This document shows positions 29,555-37,772 of a DNA stretch of 64,000 nt, piece by piece. A program made the position numbers and the translations under genes. Source of the DNA: Georgenia_B sunbinii (GTDB lineage Bacteria; Actinomycetota; Actinomycetes; Actinomycetales; Actinomycetaceae); NCBI RefSeq assembly GCF_036421855.1, contig NZ_JAZGOK010000013.1; one strand, given 5' to 3'. The notes below the pieces were generated by a model, which searched no databases, was not told the origin of the DNA, and was given only the letters and a program-made list of their open reading frames with translations. Every line of letters starts with the position of its first letter. Position 1 is the first letter of the stretch.

Positions 29555-31312
29555 CTACGGTGCCGAGCCGCAGACGACGCGGTCCCAGGGGATGTACCTC
29601 GTCGTCCAGGAGTTCTCCGCCACGACCTCGTCGCCGAGGGTCACCGTGCGGCTGACGTTGACGGTGAAGCCCCGCTCCGGCGAGCCGTGCGGCACGCAGC
29701 CGGCGGCGGAGCTGTAGACGGTCGTCGGCTGGGTGAAGTTGTACCGGTGGCTGGTCGTGGTCGACACGTCGAAGTGCTCGGTCCCCCACAGCCGGACGTG
29801 GAGCTCCCCGCCGGACACCCACGCCTGCACGAGCGCGCCGTAGGGCGTGGTGTTCTTCCACCGCAGGTCGATGCTCGGGGTGTACATCGTCGCCTCACGG
29901 CCCTCGGGGTACCGGGGGTAGTGGTGGGAGTGGGTCTGGAACTGCTCGAACTCCATCCCGGCGAAGAAGGCGGCGTTGAAGACCGTCGTGGAGACCTGCG
30001 ACAGCCCGCCGCCCATCCCGCTGGTCTCCAGGCCGTCGACGACGACGCCGGAGGAGACGAACCCGCGCTCGGTGGTGATCGGGCCGAGCGACTCGATGAG
30101 GCTGAAGCTCTCGCCCGGCTGCACCAGGACGTTGGTGATCTTCTGCGCGCCGACCCGCAGGTTCTCGGTGCGCTGCGGGTCGTTGTGGAACGGGGTGGAG
30201 AACTCCGAGATCACCTCCACGACCCCCAGAGCCTCGGCGCCGGCGGTGGTGAGCTCCGGCTCGACCTCGGTGAGGGTGGCGACGGCGGTCCGGTCGGTGT
30301 CGGAGACCGCGGCGGCGGCCACCGCCTCGACGAGGACGTCGGTGTCGATGTCCATCCCGGTGGCGCCGGGCACGACCGTCGGGCTGCCGTCCTCGAGAAC
30401 GATCCGCGCGTCACGGGCGGCGGTGGTGACCTCGGGGTCCCGGTCGAGCACGAGGTCGACGAGGGTCTCGCCGTCGAGCTCGAGCCGCAGCACGCCGTCG
30501 TCGCCGGCGCTGATGGCCGCCACCGCGGTGAGGTCCTGCGGGGTCAGCTCGATGAGCCGGTCATCGATGCTCACACTGACCGAGGACCGGGTCAGCGGCC
30601 GGGCGATCTCGTTCAGCGCAGTGCTCGTCGCCTCGGCGGTGACGTGCGGCTCGACCGCGGTGCCGGTGAGCTCGACCGGGTGCGGGCCGAGCAGCCACTG
30701 CTCGACCACCTCGTCGGCCGCGGCGTCGACGTCCACCGCCAGGCCGTCGACCGCCTCGGTGACCTGGGCCTCGCCGTCGAGCAGCTCGATGGCGCCGTCG
30801 ACCGGAGCGACGTCGAGCCCCTCCGCGACGGTCGTCAGCTCGGCCTGCAATGCGTCCTCGTCGACCGTCACGACCGGGTCGACGTCGCTGCCGCCGAACA
30901 GGTGGGCGAACAGCACGCGGGGGTCGAAGGACAGCCCGCTGAGCCGGTCGACGGTCGCGGCGGCGTCCACCGCCAGCCCGGCGGCCACCGGGTCGAGCGT
31001 CGTCTGCGAGTCGCCCATCACCACCGGCACCGGCGCGGTGACGGCGTCGGCCAGGTCGGTCTCCAGCCGGCTGACGGCGTCAGCGGCAGGCAGCCCACCG
31101 ATGTCGACCCCGGCGACGGTCGTGCCTCGCGGCACCCGCTCACCGAAGTACCACGCGGCGGCCAGGTACCCGCCGATGAGCACGACGAGGACCACGAGCG
31201 CGACGATCCAGCGCCGACGACGCCGGCCGTGGCTCCGGCGGTCTCGCCGACGGGTCTCCGCCTCGAAGCCGGCGAGCGGCGAGTCGTCGGTTCGCGTGGT
31301 GTCCGGGCTCAT
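29555..31312 (-). CDS. VanW-family membrane-anchored protein with peptidoglycan-binding-like domains
   Basis: 585 residues. A cytoplasmic basic N-terminus (RRSHGRRRRRW) and one transmembrane helix (IVALVVLVVLIGGYLAAAWY, about residues 36-55) anchor an extracellular part. This has two YoaR-like putative peptidoglycan-binding domains and a C-terminal VanW domain (EFSTPFHNDPQRTENLRVGA, PGESFSLIESLGP, GGGLSQVSTTVFNAAFFAGM). VanW was named for vancomycin-resistance clusters, but its biochemical role is unknown; a cell-wall role is likely. No van ligase genes are nearby. The ATG has AAGGA close upstream. It is transcribed away from the flavin reductase/mshB pair after a short gap and could be in the same operon, since the gap is only 43 bp. 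Confidence 0.9.
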   Translation of the reverse strand: MSPDTTRTDDSPLAGFEAETRRRDRRSHGRRRRRWIVALVVLVVLIGGYLAAAWYFGERVPRGTTVAGVDIGGLPAADAVSRLETDLADAVTAPVPVVMGDSQTTLDPVAAGLAVDAAATVDRLSGLSFDPRVLFAHLFGGSDVDPVVTVDEDALQAELTTVAEGLDVAPVDGAIELLDGEAQVTEAVDGLAVDVDAAADEVVEQWLLGPHPVELTGTAVEPHVTAEATSTALNEIARPLTRSSVSVSIDDRLIELTPQDLTAVAAISAGDDGVLRLELDGETLVDLVLDRDPEVTTAARDARIVLEDGSPTVVPGATGMDIDTDVLVEAVAAAAVSDTDRTAVATLTEVEPELTTAGAEALGVVEVISEFSTPFHNDPQRTENLRVGAQKITNVLVQPGESFSLIESLGPITTERGFVSSGVVVDGLETSGMGGGLSQVSTTVFNAAFFAGMEFEQFQTHSHHYPRYPEGREATMYTPSIDLRWKNTTPYGALVQAWVSGGELHVRLWGTEHFDVSTTTSHRYNFTQPTTVYSSAAGCVPHGSPERGFTVNVSRTVTLGDEVVAENSWTTRYIPWDRVVCGSAP

Positions 31313-31355
31313 CGTCCTTGCCTCTCCTCGGGTGCGCCGCGGCGGCGCTCACCCG

Positions 31356-31859
31356 TCATGATCCGCCGAGCGGCCGCAGCCGCCCGAGGTGGTGCACCAG
31401 TGCCCCGGTCGCCGTCGACCCGAGCCGTGCGTCGAGGACGTCCCCGACGACGACGTCGTGGTCCCCTGCGGTCTTCACCCACGCCGTGCGGCACTCGAGC
31501 CAGCCCTGGGCGTCGTCGAGCAGCGCGGCGTCGCTGTGCGCGCCCCGGGAGTGCGCCACCCCGGTGAGCTGCCCGGCGGACGGGCGGCCCGGGCTGGCGA
31601 GCCGGTCGGCCGCCACCCGCGCCTCGCCGTCGAGGAGGCTCACCGCCCAGGTGTCGACGTCGTCGAGCGCCTCGCGGAACCGGGCGTCGCGGTGGACGCT
31701 GAACAGGATCATCGGCGGGCGCAGCGAGACCGAGTGGACGGAGTTCGCGGTCATCGCGAGGTCCAGCGCCCCCTGGCGCAGCGAGACGACGGTGACGCCG
31801 GCCGCCAGCCGCTGCATCACCGCGCGGTAGCTCTCGACGAAGTCTTCGGTCGCGGTCAT
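31356..31859 (-). CDS. Flavin reductase-like (FMN-binding split barrel) protein
   Basis: 167 residues. Family signature: RLAAGVTVVSLRQGALDLAM followed by TANSVHSVSLRPPMILFSV, the flavin-binding core of NADH:FMN oxidoreductase partner proteins. It reduces free flavin for a monooxygenase or acts on its own; no monooxygenase lies next to it. The ATG overlaps the mshB stop (ATGA), so the two are translationally coupled, which may hint at a thiol- or redox-related role. Length is normal for the family. Confidence 0.9.
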   Translation of the reverse strand: MTATEDFVESYRAVMQRLAAGVTVVSLRQGALDLAMTANSVHSVSLRPPMILFSVHRDARFREALDDVDTWAVSLLDGEARVAADRLASPGRPSAGQLTGVAHSRGAHSDAALLDDAQGWLECRTAWVKTAGDHDVVVGDVLDARLGSTATGALVHHLGRLRPLGGS

Positions 31860-33373
31860 CGCCCCACCCCGGTGCCGGCGAACCAGCGCCGCGGCAGGAA
31901 CGCGGCCACGAAGCACATCACTGGTGCGCCGAACAGCCACACGTACCCGATCGGCTGGCCGGTGACGATGACGTCGGCGCCGGGCCGGATGAACGCCATC
32001 GCCTGGGTGGTCATGACGACGGCAAGCACGGTGGTCAGCAGCCCGCTGCCGGCGGCGACCGCACGCGCGGTGACCGCGCCGGCGAGGACGCCGGCGAGCC
32101 CGACCGCCATGCCCACCGGCCAGCCGCCGAGCTCGTACCGGTGGACGGCGGTGCCGAGCATCGCCATGACGACCCCGACGACGGCGCACATGACGATGGC
32201 CGCAGCCCCGCCACCGGTGATGAGGCGGTCCATGCGGGCGCTGGCCGCGCCGGTGCCGATGGCTGCCCGGCGTGGGTCGACCGGCGTGGAGCCGAGGCTC
32301 GGGCTCGGGACGGTCGCGGCGGTGAGCACCGCGACGAGGTCGGCGGCGCCGTCGAAGCCGGGGGCCACCCGGATGTAGGCACGGTCGAGCAGCGGCATGA
32401 GGACGTTGTTGCTCAGCGCGAACCGCCCCGCCAGCAGCGGTTGGCCGGCGATCGGGGCGACCGCCTGGACCTGGGTGCGGTGTGCCCGCAGCGCGCCCAG
32501 CACCCGGTCGACGACCGCCGTCGCGTCGACCACCGCGGTGATCTCGGCGGTGGGCACGATGAGACCCGGCAGCTCGGTGCCGGCCGGCTCGGCGTCACCC
32601 AGGTGGGTGACCACGAGCGGACGGCCGTCGGCGCCGAACAGGCTCGTCGCCGGGACGCCGTCGTCGTCGCCGTGGCCCGGGGCCGCGAGGTGACGGCCGA
32701 GCCGATCGACCGCCTCGCGGAGGTCGGGCTCCGCCTGCGCGACCCACAGCACGGTGGAGACCTGCCAGGACGGCAGCCCGTCGAGCGGGTCCGCGGCGTC
32801 GCCGGCCGGCGGGGACCAGGGCTCCTGCGCGGCGGCGATCTCCACGGCCCGCATCGCTACCCGGTGGGCGTGGACGTGGTCGGGATGGCCGTAGCCGCCG
32901 GTGGGCTCCTCGGTGAGCAGCGCGGTCGGCCGCAGGTGGCGGATGACGACGGCGAGCAGCCGGGCGGCCAGCTCGACGTCGACCCGGCTGAACGCGTCGG
33001 GGCCGGCGTCCGGCACCGGGCCGGCGATGCCGGGAGCGACCCACGTCATGCCGGAGTCGACGAACCTGGCCGGGCGATGGCCCTCCAGGCCGGGGACCTG
33101 GTCGAGGAACAGGTGCCGGTCGACGCCCAGCTCGGTCAGCGCCGCCGCGAGCTCGGACTCGCGGTGCGCGGCAAGCGCTCCGCCGTCGCCCGCGAGGTGG
33201 GCCAGCTCGGGCGGGATGACCTCGCCACGCTCGCCGCGGGTGCAGCTGACGACCGAGACGTCGACGCCGGCCGCGACCGCGACCGCGAGGGTGGAGCCGG
33301 CGGCGATCGCCTCGTCGTCGGGGTGGGCGAAGACCCCGAGCAGCCGGTGTCGGCCGGCAAGGTCGGTGCTCAT
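31856..33373 (-). CDS. mshB: MshB-like N-acetylglucosaminyl-inositol deacetylase fused to a four-helix membrane domain
   Basis: 505 residues against about 300 for stand-alone MshB. The N-terminal part is an LmbE/MshB deacetylase with zinc ligands in FAHPDDEAIAAGSTLA (near residue 15) and GYGHPDHVHAHRVAMRA (near 160). It deacetylates GlcNAc-inositol in mycothiol synthesis. From about residue 385 there are four hydrophobic helices (for example AAIVMCAVVGVVMAMLGTAV, and the C-terminal VWLFGAPVMCFVAAFLPRRW), matching a small membrane protein (DUF6113 type) encoded as a separate gene next to mshB in relatives. So this looks like a gene fusion. ATG 33373 has AAGGGA and also a GACAAT box six bases away. 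Its stop overlaps the flavin reductase start. Confidence 0.88.
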   Translation of the reverse strand: MSTDLAGRHRLLGVFAHPDDEAIAAGSTLAVAVAAGVDVSVVSCTRGERGEVIPPELAHLAGDGGALAAHRESELAAALTELGVDRHLFLDQVPGLEGHRPARFVDSGMTWVAPGIAGPVPDAGPDAFSRVDVELAARLLAVVIRHLRPTALLTEEPTGGYGHPDHVHAHRVAMRAVEIAAAQEPWSPPAGDAADPLDGLPSWQVSTVLWVAQAEPDLREAVDRLGRHLAAPGHGDDDGVPATSLFGADGRPLVVTHLGDAEPAGTELPGLIVPTAEITAVVDATAVVDRVLGALRAHRTQVQAVAPIAGQPLLAGRFALSNNVLMPLLDRAYIRVAPGFDGAADLVAVLTAATVPSPSLGSTPVDPRRAAIGTGAASARMDRLITGGGAAAIVMCAVVGVVMAMLGTAVHRYELGGWPVGMAVGLAGVLAGAVTARAVAAGSGLLTTVLAVVMTTQAMAFIRPGADVIVTGQPIGYVWLFGAPVMCFVAAFLPRRWFAGTGVGR

Positions 33374-33389
33374 CGCCTCATTGTCCCTT

Positions 33390-33414
33390 CCGTCGGTGCC
33401 TCGCGGACCGACGG
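33390..33414 (-). terminator. Hairpin between typA and mshB
   Basis: Perfect 8-bp stem CCGTCGGT (33390-33397) / ACCGACGG (33407-33414) with a nine-base loop, 31 bp past the typA stop and just before the mshB start region. Confidence 0.5.
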
Positions 33415-33444
33415 CACGTCACGCGCGCCGTCGGCCCCGCGAGG

Positions 33445-35358
33445 TCAGACGCTGGCGCGCCGCTCCCGAGCGACGGACTTGGAGCGGTCGGCGCGGTCGA
33501 GGATGACCTTGCGGATCCGCACCGACTCCGGCGTCACCTCGACGCACTCGTCGTTGTTGGCGAACTCCAGCGACTCCTCGAGCGTGAGCTTGCGCGGCGG
33601 CACAAGGTTCTCGAAGGTGTCGGACGCCGCGGCCCGCATGTTCGTCTGCTTCTTCTCCTTGGTGATGTTCACGTCCATGTCGTCACCGCGGGAGTTCTCA
33701 CCGACGACCTGGCCCTCGTACACCGCGGAGGTCGGCTCGACGAAGAACGAGCCGCGCTCCTGCAGGTTGATCATCGCGAACGGGGTCACCGCACCGGCGC
33801 GGTCGGCGACCATCGAGCCGGAGGTCCGCAGCTCGATCGGGCCGAGCCACTGCTCGTAGCCCTCCGCGATCGACGCCGCGATGCCGGTGCCGCGAGTCTC
33901 GGTGAGGAACCGGGTACGGAAGCCGATGAGGCCGCGGGCGGGCACGACGAACTCCATGCGCACCCAGCCGGTGCCGTGGTTGGCCATCGTCTCCATGCGG
34001 CCCTTGCGGGAGGCCATCAGCTGGGTGACGGTGCCGAGGAACTCCTCGGGGACGTCGATGGTCATCCGCTCCATCGGCTCGTGGACCTTGCCGTCGACCT
34101 CGCGGGTGACGACCTGCGGCTTGCCGACGGTGAGCTCGAAGCCCTCACGGCGCATCTGCTCGACGAGGATCGCCAGCGCGAGCTCGCCACGGCCCTGGAC
34201 CTCCCAGGCGTCGGGGCGCTCGGTGGGCAGGATCTTCAGCGAGACGTTGCCGATGAGCTCACGGTCGAGGCGGTCCTTGACCTGGCGGGCGGTGACCTTG
34301 GCGCCCTTGACCTTGCCGGCCAGCGGCGAGGTGTTGATCCCGATGGTCATCGAGATCGCCGGGTCGTCGACGGTGATGAGCGGCAGCGGCCGCGGGTCGT
34401 CGAGGTCGACGAGCGACTCACCGATGGTGATCTCCTCGATCCCGGCGACGGCGACGATCTCGCCGGCGTCGGCCCGGTCGGTGGGCACGCGGTCCAGCGC
34501 CTCGGTGCGCAGCAGCTCGGAGATGCGGACCGGCTTGACGGTGCCGTCACGCCGCGCCCAGCCGACGTTCTGGCCCTTGTGGAGCGAGCCGTTGTAGACC
34601 CGCAGCAGCGCGAGGCGGCCGAGGAACGGGGAGGCATCGAGGTTGGTCACGAGCGCCTGGAGCGGGGCGCCCTCCTCGTAGGTCGGTGCCGGGATGGTGT
34701 CGAGGATGGTGGCGAACAGCGCCTCGAGGTCCTCGCTGTCGGGCAGCTGGCCGTCGAGGGGCTGCGCGAGCGAGGCGCGACGGGCCTTGGCCGAGGCGTA
34801 GACGACCGGGACCTCGAGGATGGCGTCGAGGTCGAGGTCCGGGACCTCGTCAGCCAGGTCCCCGGCGAGCCCGAGGAGCAGGTCGGTGGCCTCGGCAACG
34901 ACCTCGGTGATCCGCGAGTCGGGCCGGTCCACCTTGTTGACGACGATGATCACGGGCAGCTTGGCGGCCAGCGCCTTGCGCAGCACGAAGCGGGTCTGCG
35001 GCAGCGGACCCTCGCTGGCGTCGACGAGCAGCACGACGCCGTCGACCATCGACAGCCCGCGCTCCACCTCGCCACCGAAGTCGGCGTGACCAGGGGTGTC
35101 GATGACGTTGATCGTCACGCCGTCCGGGGCGCCGGCGGCCGCGGCCGCGGGGCCCTTGTAGTGGACGGTGGTGTTCTTCGCGAGAATGGTGATGCCCTTC
35201 TCGCGCTCGAGGTCACCGGAGTCCATCGCCCGCTCGTCCACGTGCTGGTGTCCGCCGAAGGCGCCGGACTGCCACAGCATGGCGTCGACCATCGTCGTCT
35301 TCCCGTGGTCGACGTGGGCGACGATGGCGACATTTCGCAGATCATGGCGGACAGGCAT
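33445..35358 (-). CDS. typA: Ribosome-associated GTPase TypA/BipA
   Basis: 637 residues, standard length. Translational GTPase of the EF-G family that binds the ribosome and supports 50S assembly and stress growth. G1 is AHVDHGKTT near residue 15; G2 EKGITI; G3 DTPGHADFGGEVER; G4 NKVDRPDSR. The C-terminal BipA-specific domain contains VPARGLIGFRTRFLTETRGT and NSRGDDMDVNITKEKKQTNM. ATG 35358 begins the conserved MPVRHDLRNVAIVAHVDHGK; upstream in-frame codons are not conserved. A TAAGAT box at 35517-35522 would leave a leader of about 150 nt. Confidence 0.96.
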   Translation of the reverse strand: MPVRHDLRNVAIVAHVDHGKTTMVDAMLWQSGAFGGHQHVDERAMDSGDLEREKGITILAKNTTVHYKGPAAAAAGAPDGVTINVIDTPGHADFGGEVERGLSMVDGVVLLVDASEGPLPQTRFVLRKALAAKLPVIIVVNKVDRPDSRITEVVAEATDLLLGLAGDLADEVPDLDLDAILEVPVVYASAKARRASLAQPLDGQLPDSEDLEALFATILDTIPAPTYEEGAPLQALVTNLDASPFLGRLALLRVYNGSLHKGQNVGWARRDGTVKPVRISELLRTEALDRVPTDRADAGEIVAVAGIEEITIGESLVDLDDPRPLPLITVDDPAISMTIGINTSPLAGKVKGAKVTARQVKDRLDRELIGNVSLKILPTERPDAWEVQGRGELALAILVEQMRREGFELTVGKPQVVTREVDGKVHEPMERMTIDVPEEFLGTVTQLMASRKGRMETMANHGTGWVRMEFVVPARGLIGFRTRFLTETRGTGIAASIAEGYEQWLGPIELRTSGSMVADRAGAVTPFAMINLQERGSFFVEPTSAVYEGQVVGENSRGDDMDVNITKEKKQTNMRAAASDTFENLVPPRKLTLEESLEFANNDECVEVTPESVRIRKVILDRADRSKSVARERRASV

Positions 35359-35863
35359 ACGCAGCACTCGATTTCTCGGCGAAGGGGTGCCCGGCTGGCG
35401 CAGATGTTGCGGCCGTCGGCAGCGCCCCCGTGAGGGCCGGCACTGCGGTACGGAACGCGGTGTTACACCGGTTGCGCCGAGCATGATGGCACCCGAGGCC
35501 CGAGTGCCGCCGGTCAATCTTACAGCCACCCACGGATCCTTGCCTACGCCGCCCACCTATGCCGCACACCACTCCCCCGGCGCCGCCCCGCGGCGCCCGC
35601 CCCACATCGCTCGGCTCGCGGCCCCCGCCCCGCGGCCGGTGGACCGGGGTTTCCGATCATCATCCGGGGTGCCGCACATCGGAGATCGAGGCGAACCCCC
35701 GAAGCACTCGGCGGCGCGAACCCGCCTCCGCGCACGGCGCTCCCACCACCTGCGCATTCTCACCAACCACCTCGTGGCTCCACAGGGCGGAGCGGATGTG
35801 CAGCCGTCCACCGCGGGCGCACCAGCCGACGCCTGCGGACACGGCCGCGCGCCAGGCTCGGGC
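35359..35863. other. 505-bp intergenic region between typA and the AbiEi-like gene
   Basis: Holds the typA leader and the putative -10 (TAAGAT, minus strand, 35517-35522), then a proline/arginine-rich-looking, non-coding GC stretch, and one copy of the 32-bp repeat at 35638-35669. A long open frame continuing into the AbiEi-like gene exists here but has no homology-like text. I see no other gene. Confidence 0.6.
35638..35669 (+). repeat. 32-bp flanking repeat, copy 1
   Basis: Begins GGTGGACCGGGGTTTCCGAT and ends CCGGGG. The reverse complement of 36962-36993 matches it at 29 of 32 positions. The two copies flank the AbiEi/DUF559 gene in inverted orientation. Confidence 0.75.
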
Positions 35864-36928
35864 ATGGCACTGACCATCTCCCCACGCCCCGTTCCTCGGA
35901 TCGTCCTCAGCCGCGAGCTCGGGATCAACGCCGCGCGCGAAGCACGCAAGCTCGGCTATGTCGCGGTCGCCCGCGGCGCGTTCGTCGAGCCGCTCACCGC
36001 TGCCAAGCCCTGGGAGCAGACCGAGCACCTCGCCCTGGCCGGGATCGCCGCTGCGACCTTGCGGCTGTCCCCCAAGGCAGTGATCAGCCACGCCAGTGCC
36101 GCCCTTCTCCACGGGTTGTGGGTGCTCGACCCCGAGACGCGCACGCACGTCACTCACCCCACGAGGGTCCACCGCCCGCCCGACGCGCTCCGCCGCCACT
36201 GCCTGACACTCCCCGACGACGACGTCACGGAGGTCGACGGGCGGCGAGTCACCACCGTTGCCCGGACGATCGTCGACTGTGCGAAGTCGATGCACCCGCG
36301 CGAGGCACTGCCGATCGCCGACAGCGGTATGCGGCTGCTGCTCGCACCATCCCCACGCAACCGCACCGTCGACCTGGCGGCGATGCAGCACCTTCGCACC
36401 CGGCTTCTCGAGCTGGTCGAGATGGGGCCGCACCACGGTCGCCGTCAGGCACGCGAGATCATTCGCTGTGCCCACCCGCTGGCGGAAGCGCCTTACGAGT
36501 CCGTCGTCCGCTGGGTTGCGATCTCTCACGGTCTCCCGCTCCCAACGCTGCAGCAGCGGTTCGACATCGACCGTAAGGTCTTCTTCGTCGACCTGTGCTG
36601 GCACCTGCAGCTCATCCGCGACGGCCAGTGCGTCGGCCTGGTCGTCCTCCTCGTCGAGTACGACGGCGATATCAAGTATCGCGCTGGCGACGGTCTCGAC
36701 CCACTCGCTAACGCACAGCACGCCGTGGACACGGTGATGGCCGAGAAGCGGCGCGAAGACCTGCTCCGCACAGTCCGCCACGCAACTATCATCCGGCTCG
36801 ACCGCCACGACGTCCGCGACGCCGACGCCCTCTTCCGCAAGCTGTGCGCCTCGCTGCCGGCGCGGACGGTTGCGCAGCTCCGACCGGTCCCCGCACTACT
36901 AGGTCCGCTACCCAAGCGTCGCGGCTGA
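35864..36928 (+). CDS. AbiEi-type/DUF559 protein (antitoxin-like N-domain, Vsr-like nuclease fold at C-terminus)
   Basis: 354 residues. The N-terminal 150 residues match actinobacterial AbiEi-antitoxin-like proteins: a short winged-helix-like start (LSRELGINAAREARKLGYVA), LSPKAVISHASAALLHGLWV, and RVTTVARTIVDCAKSMHPRE. The C-terminal part (EAPYESVVRWVAISHGLPLP, QRFDIDRKVFFVDLCWHLQL, VLLVEYDGDIKYRA) has the E...D...E spacing of DUF559/Vsr-like PD-(D/E)xK nucleases. ATG 35864 starts the alignable part. No AbiEii toxin gene is adjacent. The gene sits alone between typA and the ABC block, bounded by inverted 32-bp repeats, which suggests mobility. Whether it is an antitoxin, nuclease or both is unknown. 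Confidence 0.8.
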   Translation: MALTISPRPVPRIVLSRELGINAAREARKLGYVAVARGAFVEPLTAAKPWEQTEHLALAGIAAATLRLSPKAVISHASAALLHGLWVLDPETRTHVTHPTRVHRPPDALRRHCLTLPDDDVTEVDGRRVTTVARTIVDCAKSMHPREALPIADSGMRLLLAPSPRNRTVDLAAMQHLRTRLLELVEMGPHHGRRQAREIIRCAHPLAEAPYESVVRWVAISHGLPLPTLQQRFDIDRKVFFVDLCWHLQLIRDGQCVGLVVLLVEYDGDIKYRAGDGLDPLANAQHAVDTVMAEKRREDLLRTVRHATIIRLDRHDVRDADALFRKLCASLPARTVAQLRPVPALLGPLPKRRG

Positions 36929-36961
36929 CCGGGGGTTTCCCTCATATCCGCGTGATCCAGC

Positions 36962-36993
36962 CCCCGGACGATGATCGGAACCCCCGGTTCACC
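36962..36993 (-). repeat. 32-bp flanking repeat, copy 2 (inverted)
   Basis: Reverse complement begins GGTGAACCGGGGGTTCCGAT and ends CCGGGG; three mismatches to copy 1 at 35638-35669. A related partial sequence, gaccgggggtttcc, follows the stop codon of the enclosed gene at about 36926. Confidence 0.75.
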
Positions 36994-36995
36994 AG

Positions 36996-37087
36996 GAAGG
37001 CGGAAGACGGGAGGCGGACGAGGCGGGCGGCGGGAGGCGGGCGGCGGGAGGCGGACGGCGCGGGAGGCGCGCGGGAGGCGCGGCGGG
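36996..37087. repeat. G-rich degenerate tandem repeat (GGGAGGCGG units)
   Basis: About 92 bp made almost wholly of variants of gggaggcgg and gggcggc, strongly purine-biased on the plus strand, ending at the stop codon of the ABC ATPase gene at 37089. Multiple runs of three or more G could form a G-quadruplex. No coding sense seen. Confidence 0.7.
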
Positions 37088-37088
37088 A

Positions 37089-37772
37089 TCAGGCGGGTGC
37101 CAGGGTGCCGTCGTGGAGCTCGACGACGGCGTCGGCGCGGGCCATGAGGACGGGGTCGTGCGTGGAGACCACTGCTGCCAGGCCGCGGCTGCGGGTGAGG
37201 TCGTGGAGCAGGTCCATGATCGAGGCGGCGGTCGCGGAGTCGAGCTGGCCGGTGGGCTCGTCGGCGAGAAGGACCTGCGGGTCGGAGACCAGCGCCCGCG
37301 CGATGCCGACCCGCTGCTGCTGGCCGCCGGACAGCTCGTAGGGCCGCTGCTTCACGTGCCCGGAGAGTCCCACGAGCTCCAGCACAGCCGCGACCCGCTC
37401 GTCCCGCTCGGCCGGTGCGACCTCGAGCAGCCGTAACGGGATCTCGACGTTCTCCGCGGCCGACAGCACGGGGATGAGCCCGAAGGACTGGAACACGTAG
37501 CTGACCTGGGTGCGGCGCACCTCCAGCACGTCCTTCTCCGGCAGCGCGGACAGCTCGCGCCCGTCGCCGAGCAGCACGCGGCCGCTCGTGGGCCGGTCGA
37601 GCCCGCCGAGCAGGTTGAGCAGAGTCGTCTTCCCGGAGCCCGACGGCCCGCGCACGACCACCAGCTCGCCGGGCCGCGCCGCGATGCTCACGTCGGTGAG
37701 CGCGTGCACGTCCCCGGCGCCGGTCGAGAAGACCCGGCTCACGCCCTCGGCGCTCAGCAGTGGCTCAACCAT
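37089..37772 (-). CDS. MacB/LolD-type ABC transporter ATPase
   Basis: 227 residues, normal for the class. Walker A GPSGSGKTTLLNLLGGLDRP at about residues 42-61, Q-loop VFQSFGLIPVLSAAENVE, signature LSGGQQQRVGIARAL, Walker B VLLADEPTGQLD, H-loop STHDP. It energises FtsX-like permeases that move lipoproteins, peptides or drugs by a mechanotransmission mechanism. The ATG has GGAG upstream and overlaps the end of the preceding ATPase gene by eight bases. It is the last gene of the four-gene FtsX-permease block. Confidence 0.93.
   Translation of the reverse strand: MVEPLLSAEGVSRVFSTGAGDVHALTDVSIAARPGELVVVRGPSGSGKTTLLNLLGGLDRPTSGRVLLGDGRELSALPEKDVLEVRRTQVSYVFQSFGLIPVLSAAENVEIPLRLLEVAPAERDERVAAVLELVGLSGHVKQRPYELSGGQQQRVGIARALVSDPQVLLADEPTGQLDSATAASIMDLLHDLTRSRGLAAVVSTHDPVLMARADAVVELHDGTLAPA

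Noticed and set aside
29555..31312. Vancomycin-resistance locus because of VanW
   Set aside because: VanW-domain proteins are common in actinobacteria without resistance; no vanH, vanA/B ligase or vanX is nearby.
35168..35863. N-terminal extension of the AbiEi-like protein
   Set aside because: The extra codons overlap typA and its promoter and read as arginine/proline-rich non-homologous text.
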